The translations under genes were made by a program, and so were the position numbers. The notes under the pieces are model-generated. The model saw only the letters and a list, made by a program, of their open reading frames with translations. It was not told the origin of the DNA and did not search any database. Of a stretch of 64,000 nucleotides of DNA, positions 22,430 through 34,916 are shown one piece after another. Positions within the stretch are counted from its first letter, which is position 1. Each line of letters starts with the position of its first letter. Origin of the DNA: Papaver somniferum (lineage: Eukaryota; Streptophyta; Magnoliopsida; Ranunculales; Papaveraceae); NCBI RefSeq assembly GCF_003573695.1, contig NC_039359.1, forward strand, positions 91,235,385 to 91,299,384, read 5' to 3'.

Positions 22430-22665
22430 CTATGCATACCAGTATCCAAACTGTCGTAGTAATGATTTAGGTTCTGGAACCAAGTATGAATACCCGTATG
22501 TGGATGGTTTTAATTGTCAAAGTCCGGGAACCAAGTTTGCATACCCGTTTGCGAACTGTTTCACCTGAATTCGGCCCGGAACGACAGTATGCGTACCCGT
22601 TTGCGAACTGTCATACATGACCAAAGTCCGTAACTTAAGTTTGCGTACCCATTTACACTAAGTTG
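22430..22665 (+). repeat. Iterated U3 motif in the Copia-1 LTR
   Basis: Three to four imperfect copies, roughly 50 bp apart, share cores such as CCGGGAACCAAGT followed by GCATACCCGTTTGCGAACTG. They lie about 0.5 kb upstream of the TATA-like box. Related iterations occur in the Copia-3 LTR (42300-42510) and weaker ones in the Copia-2 LTRs. A transcriptional enhancer role is inference. Confidence 0.5.
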
Positions 22666-23169
22666 GTTTAAGTTCTAAAATCGGTTAATTATGATTTCAT
22701 ACTCATGAACATATACATTTATACATATTAAAGAATGTAATCTTTGCAAATCGTGGCTAAATGTTCATGAATTGATTCTTTTGAGTCAAATCTGATTTTG
22801 ATTTAATTGTATTTTGTATACTTGTATGTGAATATAAACAATTGAACAACTCTATGAGTAACACAATTAGATTCGTTTGATTATCATTTGATCTAGAAGT
22901 GTTAAGATGAATGTGGTTAGTACAAAAGTGTTTATATGACTAACTTCGGTTAGATGTTATTGAGGCAACTCAATATACAAATTTAGGTACGGTTACCCAT
23001 GTCGAAATGAAAGTATATTTCATTTATGTGTAACAAGCTAAGTTCATCTAACGGTGGAGAGATATTGCTTTGGTTTTAAGGAAACTTGTCTTGAATCTTA
23101 AATCAAGATTTCATCTAATGCTGAATATTGATTGCTTTGGTTTAAAGCTATCAAACCCTGATTTAAGAC

Positions 23170-23177
23170 TATAAGGG
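23170..23177 (+). promoter_or_regulatory. Probable LTR TATA box, Copia-1
   Basis: TATAAGGG lies at the same LTR position as TATATAAAGG or TATAAAAAGG in the Copia-2 LTRs and TATATAAT in Copia-3. The positional conservation supports a core promoter. Confidence 0.5.
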
Positions 23178-24289
23178 AGAACTCTAGCAACTGTAAAACC
23201 TAATCCCCACAACTCCTGTGTAATATTAGTTGCGACTAGAGTCGATTCTCTTTTAACATAGGTTTTTCCTAAAATTATTATAGGTTAACGACTTAAAGAC
23301 TTCATTGGAATTTGTAAGCCAGACCCAACTATTTTCTTTATAGTTGCGTGTTCTGATCTTACTTATTCTATCGTATTGAGTACTATCTTCTCTAAGATTT
23401 GCTCGATATTTATCTCCGATAGGTAAGACATAAAAAGTAATCACAAAGATATTTGTCTAATTCTTTGTAATTCCAAAATAACTTGTTCTACTACTATATA
23501 GTTAAGTTATTGTGAGTTGATTGATATTTCTAGGATGTTCTTCGGGAATATAAGACCGGATTATCAATTGGTTCCTGTTCACCTTGGTTTATCAAAATAC
23601 GGAATAAAAACCTCGTAGGTATTTCTATGGGAGACAGATTTATCTATCAGAATAGACTTTTATAGTGGGAGACATATTTGTTTATCAAGTCTTCGACTTT
23701 GGGTGAGATTAGCTAAGGGAATCAAATGTGTAAAGTCCTATTAGGATTCATAGGCTTAAGGAACGCGATTGTACCTTAATCGGTGTGAGACTTGGTTAGG
23801 GCTCAACTACGTTCTAGTCCGAAGTTAACTTGTAGTAGGCTAGAGTCTGTAGCGGCTTAATACATCCTAGTGTTCAAATCTGGACTAGGTCCCGGGGTTT
23901 TTCTGCATTTGCGGTTACCTTGTTAACAAAACTTCTGGTGTCTTTGTTATTTCTTTTCCGCATTATATTTTCTCTATAACTGAAATATCACAGGTTATGC
24001 GTAGTTCAATCAATTGGTAAATTCAACCTTTGGTTGTTAATTGAAATTGATTGACCCTTGAACATTGGTCTTTGGTACCGTTCAAGTTATTTCTCATATC
24101 AATCAGGCTCACAAATCTTTATTTGTTCGATTACAGATTGTATTGAGAAATTGAGATATAACTCTTGTATATACATTTTACTTGATTGAGTCTGACTGTA
24201 TAGTTGATTCTCTTGGAATTATATTGGAGTTAGTCCATACAGATTGCCTAACGAAATATTGAGTTGGTTGTTAGACCCCCGCTTTTTCA

Positions 24290-24682
24290 CGTGTAGGAAA
24301 AAATAATCTCGATCGAAAGGGAAAAAGAGTACAACAAACCTTCACATTTCGATGTAAAAATATGTCGACATTATATCCTTAGATCATCCCCCTTATTTCC
24401 ATTCAAGGGAGTGTCTAGACAATTCCTTTAGTCATGTACTTTTCGAAACTGAGTATCGGTAATGACTTACAAAATAGTCCACCATATCTCCCCCTGATTA
24501 CTTTCGTTGGAGATGAGATTATGGTTCCTTCATAGTCAACAACCTTTGGATTGCAGTTCCTTTAGCATTCTTATGTTTTTATGTATCTGCAGGGTAAAAA
24601 AACTCATGTCAATGGTTAATTTAAGTATATGATTATGTTAATTATACCATTCCAATGATATTGCGTAGGCGTTGAGCTATAT
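24290..24682 (-). other. Copia-0 3' end: LTR fragment and polypurine tract
   Basis: On the minus strand a purine tract ATCAGGGGGAGATATGG (about 24483-24500) is followed by 200 bp ending GTTGTACTCTTTTTCCC and TTTTTTCCTAC. This resembles the termination part of Copia LTRs. It is cut at 24290 by the Copia-1 LTR. The RNase H that should lie to its right is largely missing. Confidence 0.5.
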
Positions 24683-25348
24683 CTAGATAACAAGTTCACT
24701 GAGGATGTAATATTTGGTCGAGTACATTATGATAAGTATAATAATGCGTGTGTAGTACTTGGATAAGGGAAATTCATCTCCCGAGACACCTTCGTCATCA
24801 TTCTTTAGACGAATTGGTGGTTTACATACATTTGAACCTCGACTAACCATGAGAGTGCTAGCAAGATGCATGTCCTTGTTAACTTTCCTGAAAACTTAGG
24901 CCTATGCAAAGTAATGGAATAATATACCATAAGATTAATTTTTGATCGATCTTTCCCCATATTTCTTATCTCAAATTTGGATATAAAGTAGCTTATAGGA
25001 TCACTTATTACACAAAGAGCACCCATCATGTCTGTACCATCGACATAGGTGGCTACAATTTTAAGTCAGGAACTTTCTTATGAATACGCAAGGAAAATAA
25101 CCTACTTGTCTATCCCCTCCAAATCAAATAACCACTTAGACGGTTACACCGCATCCACATGATTGTTTAAATCCATAAGTGAATGTCAATTCTAATTGTA
25201 CACGCACTTTGTGGTCTAAAGTCACTTGATTTGGATAACAAAAGGCTATCAAGCCCATTTGGAAATATCTTTTATCTCTTGATTATTTCAGAGATAGGTG
25301 ACAACCACATACATATGTCGCATTTCAAGTCCTTTTGAAATTACCAAG
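24683..25348 (-). pseudogene. Copia-0 reverse transcriptase, C-terminal part
   Basis: Minus-strand blocks in order: LVISKGLEMRHMYVVVTYL (near 25288-25345), VRVQLELTFTYGFKQS (near 25200), the catalytic box TYVDGTDMMG at about 25036-25047, ISKFEIRNMGK, then STLMVSRGS and YSSTPTQYHWNGI. This is the normal Copia RT order. The YVDD box reads YVDG, so a catalytic Asp is gone. Several frameshifts separate the blocks. Confidence 0.7.
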
Positions 25349-25357
25349 CTAACTAAG
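25349..25357. repeat. LINE target duplication, left
   Basis: CTAACTAAG, identical to 37735-37743 and belonging to the Copia-0 RT sequence. Confidence 0.8.
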
Positions 25358-25359
25358 GA

Positions 25360-28070
25360 AATAAAACTTCTGAAGTGTTGATAATTGAAAAGGCAATTGA
25401 TGTTCTTAAATGAAGTGCAAACAAGATCTAATATGCAAAAAATCAAGAGATTAATTTTATAATGAGATGGACAGAAACTCAAAATATTTCCATATTAGAG
25501 CAAACCAAAGAAGGGAAAGAAATAAGATAGATTCTCTTTTATCCCCAGATGGTATTGGTGTCAAGACAGAGTTTCTATAGAAGATCTTCTTGTTTCTCAT
25601 TTTTAGAAAATTATTTCTACTTCCATACCAGCAGACAATGGTCAGTTTCTCTAACATGTTCCAAGAGTAATTAATGATCAAGACAATGAATTATTAATCT
25701 ACATTCCTTCAGAAGATGAAATTTATAGTGCTTTAATGAGTATGGAACCATGAACAACTCCAGGTATAGATGGATTTCCACATGGCTTTTACTAAACACA
25801 ATGGCAAGTGATTAAAGAAGATGTTTGTAAGATGGTTGTTTCTTTCTTCAATTCAGGTTATCTCCTCAAGAAAATAAACAATACTAGAGTTTCTCTGGTG
25901 CCAAAGTCTTCAACAACTCACAAACCTGAAGATTACAGGCCAATTGCTTTATGCAACACTGTTTATAAACCGATCTCTAAAATTATTGCTTTAAGACTTA
26001 AAAAGAACATGTCTCACATTATTTCTCCTATGCAGTCAGCCTATGTTCCTGGTAAATTGATCTCTGAAAGTATTTGTTTAGTTTAGGAATTGGTTAAATC
26101 CATGAAGAATAAAGGTGGAATAACATGTCATCTAGCACTTAAAATGGATATATCAAAGGAATTTGACATACTGGAATGGGATTTTCTCATTGAAGTTCTA
26201 AAGAAGTTTGGTTATAGTGAGAAGTTATTTCATCTAATACATCAATGTATCAGTACAACTGAAATTGAAATCTTGATAAAAGGATCTACTTCTAAATCCT
26301 TCAAACCAACAAGAGGTATTAAGAAGGGAGATCCTCTTTCTGCCTTCCTTTTCATCTTAGCCGTGAAAGCTTTTTTTAAGAGAACTGAATCACTATGAGA
26401 TCAAAAACCAGTTAACAGACATGAAAATATCAAGATCATTACCAAAAATTAACCATCTCTTGTTTGCAGATGATTGTCTTATTATCTGCAAGGAAAATAA
26501 AGTTTAAGTTAACAAACTACTTCAAGTCATAAAGGATTTCAGTCTTTGCTCTAGTCAGCTCATCAATTTTCATAAGTCAGTTGTGTACATATCTAAAAAC
26601 ATGAATCCGGCGAACTGTCAAATTATCAGTGGTATTTTACAAGTTAGATAACTTGACATTAAATATGAAAAGTATACAGTCCTACCATTCTTCGTGGGAA
26701 GAAATAAAAAATAACATTTTCTTCTCTTATAGATAAGATGGCTTCTAGATAGTCAAGATGGAGAATCACAAATATGTCAGAAGCTGCAAGATTTGTTATG
26801 GTTAAAAATGTCACCAATGCTATCCCAGTGCACAACATGATCTCTTTTAAGCTTCTAGATGCTACTATCAAAGAACTGAACTCAGTTCAGCAAAAGTTTT
26901 GGAGAAAAAAAAATACAAACAAAGGCAAACACTTCATCTATTGGAGTGGTGTCAATAGGACAAAAAAAGAAGGTGGTCTTGGTTTTAGAGACTTGGAACT
27001 GATCAACAGAGATTTATTAGCTAAATTTTCTTGGAGACTATGCACTTCAAAACTTCTATTTTCTCTAAGTCTTTACAGTCTAAATATCACCCAGATGAGA
27101 GATATTCAATTCTCAAAGTAACAACTTGGTTATGGAGAAGCATCAGCGGTGAGATAAATTTTATTAAAAGATTCAACTGTTGGAGTTTGGGTAATAGTCA
27201 ACAGATATTAATTTGGAGGAACAGATGGATATCTCAGTTGGATGGTCCTCCAATTCCAAAATATGGATTCAAACATCATCTTAACTATGTTCATCAATTG
27301 TTCCCTCAAACTTATGGAGGTTGGGACTATAATATGATATTCAGTCTTTTTGACTCAGCTACAATAAGGTTCATTCTCAATATATCTATTCATCTCAACC
27401 ATGAATATAGATTGATCTGCACCCTTGAAAAGAATGGTTTCTTCTCAGTTAAGTCAGCCCATCGTAAGATGTTTTAAGAAAAGAACTCTCATAGCTTAGT
27501 ATGGAAACATATGAAATCCATGTACAAGAAACTCTGGATATTTCCTCTTCTTCCTAGAATCAACCAGTTCGCGTGGAGATGTGTTAGGAATATTCTTCCT
27601 AAAAGAGATAAATTAACTCATGACATTTAGTCTGGTGACTATAGCTGCCCAATTTTTGCTCAATATGATGAAACAACGACTCATTTTATTCAAGAGTGTG
27701 ATACATCTAAAAGAGTTTGGTTTGATTCTTTGGGACTTCATGTGCAGAATGGAATGACCTTCCAGAATTGGGTATGTGGTTTGCTGGAGAAACTTATTAC
27801 TAACCATATTCAAGAAGATGAAATCTGCAGAATGATCATAATGGCTTGGTGTATTTGTAATGAAAGATGTGACAAGGTCTTCAAGGGAAGTAACAAAACT
27901 CCAGATAAAATTATCTTCCATGTCAGGAAAGAGCTAGCTGAAATTGAGAGGAACTACAATTCTCCAAGAAGATTAACTAGTGTCCAACCTCACGTAGAAC
28001 TTTATTGGTCTCCGCCTCCAAGAGGGGTCTTATACCATTAACTGTGATGAGTTATTTCTTGTATGCAAAT
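25360..28070 (+). pseudogene. LINE ORF2 reverse transcriptase (broken)
   Basis: The linker ANQRRERNKIDSLLSPDG is followed by RT blocks: NTRVSLVPKSSTTHKPEDYR, PIALCNTVYKPISKIIALRL, QSAYVPGKLISESICLV, LALKMDISKEFDILEWDFL and TRGIKKGDPLSAFLFILAV. The catalytic FADD lies at 26463-26474. Then come the thumb (ATIKELNSVQQKFWRKK) and the C-terminal zinc-knuckle region with LPRINQFAWR-like sequence (27555-27590). Stops at 26084 and 26396 and frame changes after 26400 break it. It nicks and copies its own RNA at the target. It stops at 28070, in the PP..Y.INCD start of the RNase H, where Copia-2 is inserted. Confidence 0.8.
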
Positions 28071-30435
28071 TGAAAAAGCGGGGTTCTAACAACCACACCC
28101 AATATTTCGCTTACAAATCTATATGGACAAACTCCAATATACTTTCTAGAGAATCAACAAGACTCAATCTATAAAAAGTATATCAAAGAGTTATATCTCT
28201 CTTTCTCGATTCAATTCTTACTCAAGCAAATAGAAGTATGCGAGTCTAATTGAATACAAGAGAATATACTTGAACGGTACCAAAGACCAATGTTCAAGTA
28301 TCAATCAATTTCAATCAACAACCAAAGGTCAGATTTCCAATTGACTTATTCAAACGCACAACCTGTGATATTTCTATTATATAACAAAATATAATGCGGA
28401 AAAGAAATAACACAAACACCAGAGGTTTTGTTAACGAGGAAACCGAAAATGCAGAAAAACCCCGAGACCTAGTCCATATTGAACACACACTGTATTAAGC
28501 CTATACAGACACTAGCCTACTTCAAACTAACTTCGGTATGGACTGTAGTTGAACCCCAATCAATCTCACACTGATCCAAGGTATAGTTGCGCTCCTTACG
28601 TCTCTGATACCAACAGGATACTATGCACTTGATTCCCCTATATGATCTCACCCACAACTAATAGTTGCTACTATCCGAAGTCGAAGACTTTAATAAACAA
28701 ATATGTATCACACAGAAAAGTCTATAATAATTGATAAATCTGTCTCCCACAGAAATACCTACGAGTTTTGTTGCTTCTTTTGATAAATCAAGGTGAACAT
28801 GAACCAATTGATAAACCAGACTTATATTCCTGAAGAACAGCCTAGTATTATCAATAACCTCACAACAATCTTAATCGACGCGGCGAAATAAGATGTTTCG
28901 GAATCACAAACGATGAGACGAAGATGTTTGTGATTACTTTTATATCTTGCCTATCGGAGATATTAATATCAAGCAAATCTATGAGATTTTACTCGTACGA
29001 TAGAATATGCAAGATCAAATCACATAACCACAAGAAAGTAGTATCGGTCTGTCTTCACAATCCCAAAGACGTCTTTAAGTCGTTAACCTGGTTTAGAAGA
29101 AGAAACCAAAGGTTAAAGGAGAATCGACTCTAGGTATGCAACTAGTATCACATAGAAGGTGTGGGGATTATGTTTCCCAGTTGCTAGATTTCTCCTTTAT
29201 ATAGTCTTTCAAATCAGGGTTTGCAATCAATGTTAGTTTGGTAACAAAGCATTCATTATTCACCGTTAGATGAAAACCTGATTTAGATTCAAGTTAATAT
29301 ATTTCAACCGTTAGATCGAAAAACCTAGCTTGTTATACACAAATGAAATGTACGATTTTAGGTTTGTGTAACCGTACCCAAACATGTACATTTGTTGGTT
29401 CAATAGTAGTTAACCAAATGGTTAGCCATATGAGCACTTTCATATCAACCAATCTATTCTTCACCATAACTAGTTCAAATGACTCAAATGAACTAGTTAG
29501 AGAGTTGTTCAATTGCAAGGAAATCATATGTAACTACACAAGACACAATAAAAGCAAAAACTATTTGATTCACTCGAATCAGTTTATGAACTTTATAGAC
29601 ACGGTTTGCAAACTTGCATTCCTTACTTTATATAAACATGAGTTCACAAACAATCGTCTTTAGATATAACCTAACTCAAGTTCGCGGACTGGGTTCTCGG
29701 ACTTAAGTTCCCGGAAGGAGTTCTCAAACTCTAGCATATTTTCTCGGGTCGAGAACTTCCGCCAGTTCGCAGACTGAGTTCACGGCTCTTGTTCCGGTTC
29801 TCTTGATCTACAAAGTTCTCAAAATTTGGTTCAAATAATAAGGACTTATACATATATGTGTTTCCACATCAATGGATATATCCAACAACGTTTATATAAT
29901 CTAAACTCTTATTTCAATTATTGAAACATTCTTCTATAATGTTACAATATTCATTAGACATAACGAATCGACTATCGTCATCAAAGCCATTTTCAAAGTG
30001 ATTGAAACATAACATGACTTTCGTCACTAGGTAAAGATGAGTTTGTCCAAAGCGAAAGCTTACCAACACATATTTCGAGAAATAGATAGGCGATATAAAC
30101 TCGGCTCGAAATAGCAAACGTGTATAATCAAAGTCTATACAGCAAAATGACTTTTGTCTCAAGATAAGAGATAGAGTAGATATACTTTTGAGTGATAGAT
30201 AAGTTCAATTCTCCACATACCTTTTAGTCGATGAAGATCCACCAGTTCCTTGAGAAGTCCTTCGTCTTGTATGATGATCGCCACAGAGTTCTTGAGCTCA
30301 ACTACACTTTCTATCCTAGTCCGAGACATTAGATATAGTAGACTAGAAATCAAGACTTATAGCTTTGATCACTAACATTGACAAACATGCTTGAGATACC
30401 AACGCATGCGAGGTTGACCAAGCAATGCTCTAACA
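28071..30435 (-). repeat. Copia-2 3' LTR
   Basis: It runs from TGAAAAAGCGGGG to GCTCTAACA on the plus strand, 2365 bp, and pairs with 34917-37268. Confidence 0.9.
29195..29204 (-). promoter_or_regulatory. TATA box, Copia-2 3' LTR
   Basis: The minus strand reads CTATATAAAG ahead of GGAGAAATCTAGCAACTGGG. The same layout is found in the other LTR and in Copia-1 and Copia-3. Confidence 0.6.
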
Positions 30436-30454
30436 ATCCCCCCCCCCCCCCTTT
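30436..30454 (-). other. Copia-2 polypurine tract
   Basis: An uninterrupted run of 14 G on the minus strand (C on plus), preceded by GACAAAG, adjoins the 3' LTR. The homologous tract in Copia-1 has only five G. Confidence 0.75.
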
Positions 30455-31304
30455 GTCAATTTTAGTGACAAAACTATTAGTACATATGTAATATAAAAAT
30501 AAATACATAAACTTTTGTAGCTCCTATTCCACATGCCTAATCTTCAACATTACTCGAAATCTTCGTCAATTCCCAGTACTCCAATGATCCCAAAGGTTGT
30601 AAGTTCAGCATCATCTTTTTTGAAAATCCGTAGCTATAACAATGAGAAAACAAAGTTCCTGATCATTGTTATATAGTGTCATAGTATCATTACACAGTAT
30701 CAAAGTTCAATTGTATCAAAACTTTGACAATAATACTATGGTGATATTATCACTCCCCCTAGTCAATACTCCATCTCACATGGAAACCACTCCCCCTTAC
30801 ATAATGATCCGAAAACCATATGTATTTGTAGTGTGAACTACATATTAATTCTCCCCCTTTTAGTAAATAAAATTGGCAAAGGTACAAGAACGGGATCCCA
30901 ATGAAATTTCCGTAAGAGACATTTCATGACCAAAGGAAGCACATATCAACTTGTTTAGATGCAATCATAAAGCCGAAGCTAAATTCTTTCATCAAGGAGT
31001 TTATAAAGATACAAGATAACCCCTATAATATTCCACAGCCGCACTCCCCATAAAGATTTGGAAATTAAGCACAAGTTCAAAAGAACTCTCCCCCATTTTA
31101 TGTCATTCCCGAAAGAACAACAAGAGCGACCTTAATTTTGAAAGAAAAGAAGGATTTCTTAGGACACAATACACAAAGAACTTCAACAAAAAAAAAATAA
31201 TCCTACGGAAACAAATACAGAATTGAAATAAACACTTACTGGAGTTTCAAACTCAAATGCCCAAAAGATCGAGATAAACACTGGGGCAAGATTTATAGAA
31301 ACAC
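30455..31304 (-). other. Copia-2 3' noncoding region
   Basis: About 0.85 kb between the RNase H stop and the polypurine tract, with no protein-like frame. Its homologue in Copia-3 is 42937-43159 plus 63056-63794. Confidence 0.7.
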
Positions 31305-32782
31305 TTAATGAACCAATACAACACTAATAGACTGCCGTAAGTGTTGAAATGTAGCAGTGTCTAATGGTTTGGTGAGAATATCATCCAATTGTTGTTCGGA
31401 AGGCACAAATTCCATACTTATGATACCATTTTCATAAAGATCTCGAATAAAATGGTACCTGATATCAATATGCTTTGTTCTTGAGTGCTCAACGGGATTC
31501 TCAGTGATGCGAATCGCACTAAAGTTATCACAAAATATCTTCATTATTCCAGTATCAATTCCGTAATCAACTAGCATTTGTTTCATCCATAGAAGTTGAG
31601 TACAACATGAACCAATAGAAATATATTCTGCTTCACATGTAGACAGGGATTGTGAATTCTGCTTCTTGTTGTGCCATGCTATAAGATTCAGTCCTACATA
31701 GTAGAAACCCCTTGATGTACTTTTTCTATCTTCTACACATCCTGCCCAATCAGCATCGGAATAAGCAGAAAGGTCAGTGTTAGTGTCTAAGGTGTAAGAT
31801 ACACCATACTTTACAGTATGATTAACATATCCTATGATCCTTTTTGCGGCTGCAAGATGAGATTCCTTTGGATTAGCCTGAAATCTAGCACAACAACCAA
31901 CAGTAAAAGAAATATCAGGTCTATTAAATGTAAGATATAAAAGTCTACCAATAATGGATCATATAGTTTTTGATCCACTTTTACTCCTTTCTCATCTATG
32001 TGTAGTTTACCAGAAGTGGGCATAGGTGTAAGCTTTGGGGCAGACTTATCCAGACCGAACCTTGAAACAAGATCCTTTGCATATTTTCTTGGGATAAGTG
32101 AATTCCATCTTTATGTTGTTGAATTTGTAATCTTAAGAAGAACTTCAACTCACCAACATTGATCATTTCAAATTCCTTAGCAAGAGAGACTTGAAAATTC
32201 TTTGCAAGTTTCTCAGAAGTTGAACCATTGATGATATCATCTACAAAGACTTGAGCAATGACAACATCTTTCCCACTCCATTTGGTAAAGAAAGTTTTAT
32301 CAGCTCCGCCTCGTGAAACACCTTTCCTAATTAGAGAAGTGGTAAGTTTTTCAAACAAGGCCCTAGGTGCTTGTTTTAACCCATATAATGCCTTTTTGAG
32401 CTTAAGAACATGATCTGGGAAATCAAGGTTTTCAAAACCTTTAGGTTGATCTACATAAACTTCTTCCTTAAAATTCCATTTAGGAATGCGGATTTTATAT
32501 CCATTTGAAACAGCTTAACCTTAAGAAAACAAGCATGATATAATAATAATCGAATGGACTCAAGGTGTGCCACAGGAGCAAAGGTTTCATCAAAGTTGAT
32601 ACCTTCAATTTGTGAATATCCTTGAGCGACAAGTCTGGCTTTATTTATGACAATTGTGCCAAATTCATCAGACTTATTATTGAATATCCATTTAGTACCA
32701 AGAATATTAATATTTGAGGCACAAGGTACCAGTTCCCATAAATCTTGTCTTTGAAACTGATTTAACTCTTCATGTATTGCAT
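31305..32782 (-). pseudogene. Copia-2 reverse transcriptase and RNase H
   Basis: On the minus strand the RT begins in LWELVPCAS and LGTKWIFNNKSDEFG, then KARLVAQGYSQIEGINFDET and KLFQMDIKSAFLNG. A one-base frame change follows near 32490. LKKALYGLKQAPRA leads to the catalytic FVDD at 32236-32247 and ELKFFLRLQIQQHKDGI. The thumb and early RNase H (31587-31990) are full of stops. The end (31305-31586) has MKIFCDNFSAIRITENP, HSRTKHIDIRYHFIRDL and LDDILTKPLDTATFQHLR, typical of Copia RNase H. Confidence 0.85.
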
Positions 32783-34260
32783 TTACCCAAAAGGGATCGT
32801 CAGAGCTTCATCAATATTTCTTGGTTCTACTTGTGAAAGATAACAACCAAAATTGCAAATATTTTGAAGTTGTCCTCTTGTCTTAGCTGTAGAATATCTA
32901 ACTCTAATAATACTCTTGGGATCATGATTCCTTTGAACCCATAGGTGTCCTGGAGGGACACGTTCTTGTTCGTCAGGAATAGCCTTATCAGTGCTCTTGT
33001 CCTCGTCACTAGTTGGGATAACTTTAACTGAATCTGGGATTTCTTTGGCTTTCTCAATTGTCTCAGTTGGAGGCAATTTAGCAGGAGGATTATCATGACG
33101 AAAATTACTAATATCATCGACGATAACATTAGCATATTCCATCATGACCTGGGTTATGATATTAAACACTCGAAAACCACGACTATCCGAAGCATATCCA
33201 AGAAAGATACCTTCATCGCTTTTGGTATCAAATTTCCCTCTCTGTTCTCGATCTTTTAGAATGTAGCACTTACTTCCGAACACTCTGAGATAATGTAAGT
33301 TGGGTTTTCTTCCGTAACACAACTCATAAGGAGTGTTTGAGGTTTTAGACAGTAAGTAAACACGATTGATCAAATAACAAGCTGTGAAGACAGCTTCTCC
33401 CCAAAACCTTAAAGGTAAGTTTTTATTATAGAGCATTACCCTGGCCATTTCCTGAATATTCCTATTTTTTCTTTCAGCAACTCTATTATCTTGAGGAGTG
33501 ATAGGTGGTGAATATTTTTGAATGATCCCCAGTTCGTCATAAAATTCAAACACCTTAGTGTCCTTGAATTCAGTACCACGGTTGTTTCTAATTTTCTTTA
33601 GTTTGTGACTTTGTTCGTTCTGAATTCTCTTAACAATAATCTTGAATTCATCAAGGGTTTCACTGTTATGATATAGGAATGCGACCCAAGTGAACCTTGT
33701 GTAATCATCTACCATAAACAAACCGTACTTCTTATCAGCAACCATCGGTTGTTGAATTGGTCCGAAGAGATCCATATGAATTAAATCAAGTGGAGCTTTA
33801 ATGAGAATGTCTCGAGATGATTTATGGTGAACTTTCTTTTGTTTACCCTTTTGACAGGCACCACATACACTTTCAATCTTTTCATTGATTTTGGGAACGC
33901 CTCTAACAAGTTCTTTTTAATGATCTTAGCTAGAAGGAGATAGTTGATGTGACCAAAACGCTCATGCCAAAGATGTGTAGATTCCACCTTAGTCAAATTG
34001 CAACAGTTGTTGAACTGAGTATCGAGAAGATAATAGTTGTTTTTACCACGAGTTCCCTGAAAAATTACTTTCCCAGTTTTGTCTACAATGTCACATCCAT
34101 TTGCATTGAAGACGACTCGATAGCCTTTTTCACAAATTTGACTAATAGAAAGAAGATTTGCAGTCATACCTTTCACGTATACTACATCATGGATTTCAGG
34201 TACGCCGGGAAGTTTGATCGTCCCCTTCTTGCTTATGTAGCAACAACTCCCGTCTCCAAA
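32783..34260 (-). pseudogene. Copia-2 pre-integrase and integrase
   Basis: The upstream part (33781-34176) holds HDVVYVKGMTANLLSISQIC and the HHCC zinc region (THLWHERFGHINYLLL), with C-x2-C in another frame after a shift near 33870. The core (32783-33775) is open for 330 residues: MDLFGPIQQP, FMVDDYTRFTWVAF (first Asp), RNNRGTEF where the family has a catalytic Asp and this copy has Asn, and NRVAERKNRNIQEMARVML (Glu present). The C-terminal HLRVFGSKCYILKDR-type domain follows. The Asp-to-Asn change should abolish activity. Confidence 0.85.
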
Positions 34261-34262
34261 TG

Positions 34263-34850
34263 TTACTGGTCCACCTTCATAGTCGTCATAAGAGACGTGA
34301 GATCACCTATCATATGTCTACTACATCCACTGTCAAGAAACCAATGAAAGGGTGGTGTTGATTTTAAAGCAAAAGCTCCCATACTATCAGTACTTTTCTG
34401 TTTAGGATTTCCTGATAGTTTCGTACGTCCTTTTAGAGAAGCAATAAGTTGTTTAGTTTTCTTATGAAGATTACTTGTAACTTTCAAACTCTTTTGAAAA
34501 GACATACACGCATGTTGAGGGTGATAGGAAGAATCACAAAACAAACATGGGCCAACACCTTTAAGTTTTTCTGAGAAGTTCTGAGTCATATCAGTTTTCA
34601 CAACATCCGATCTTTGTTTATCACTTGACTTATGATTGTTCTTCAGAGAGAAACAACTGGAGTTGCTCTGATCGATCAAGGGGATTTTAAGGGATTTCAA
34701 ATCCTTAAGTATTGCAACTTCTGCAACAAGATCATCATTGATCCGGATTTGTTCATCCAACCTTTTTTGGAGAATAACCAGTTTATCAGAACTTCTTCTA
34801 CGTTTGGTTTTTAAACCTGGTGAAGCGTTGCTTGAGACTTTATCTTCCAT
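34263..34850 (-). pseudogene. Copia-2 gag remnant, zinc knuckle and protease start
   Basis: 195 residues are open from an ATG only about 54 bp after the primer site. Residues 1-11 look like a gag start, then a basic patch (KTKRRRSS) and a heptad-like helix (LVILQKRLDEQIRINDDLVAEVAI) lead to the knuckle CLFCDSSYHPQHAC (C-x2-C-x4-H-x4-C) and the protease motif FHWFLDSGCSRHMIGD. The gag core normally found before the knuckle is absent, so an internal deletion has joined the gag start to its tail. Such a product could bind RNA but not build a capsid. Confidence 0.8.
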
Positions 34851-34903
34851 AGAGTCAAATCGCTACAAACACAGACTTGTAAGGTCTTAAACGTGTTTGC
34901 ATT

Positions 34904-34914
34904 CTCTGATACCA
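34904..34914 (-). other. Copia-2 primer-binding site
   Basis: TGGTATCAGAG on the minus strand, two bases after the LTR terminus. It is complementary to the 3' end of initiator tRNA-Met, the usual primer of Copia elements. Confidence 0.85.
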
Positions 34915-34916
34915 AT

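Larger units (their letters stand above)
1..24289 (+). mobile_element. Copia-1: 3' end and 3' LTR of a Copia retrotransposon, split by Gypsy-A
   Basis: Positions 1-145 are the noncoding 3' end of a plus-strand Copia element. It closes with a polypurine tract (CAAGGGGGAGAT, about 134-145), after which the LTR begins. The same stretch, inverted, is recognisable next to the Copia-3 LTR at 42920-43080, which identifies it. The LTR runs 146-814, is interrupted by Gypsy-A, resumes at 22424 and ends in TTTTTCA at 24289. The body and 5' LTR lie left of the window, so coding capacity cannot be judged. It is inserted in the LTR of the older Copia-0. Confidence 0.85.
22424..24289 (+). repeat. Copia-1 3' LTR, second segment
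   Basis: The segment resumes after Gypsy-A with sequence that continues the alignment to the inverted Copia-3 LTR, and ends in the shared terminus GTTAGACCCCCGCTTTTTCA. It contains iterated U3 motifs and a TATA-like box. No convincing 5-bp target duplication is visible for the Gypsy-A interruption (CAGTG on the left, TACAT on the right). Confidence 0.85.
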
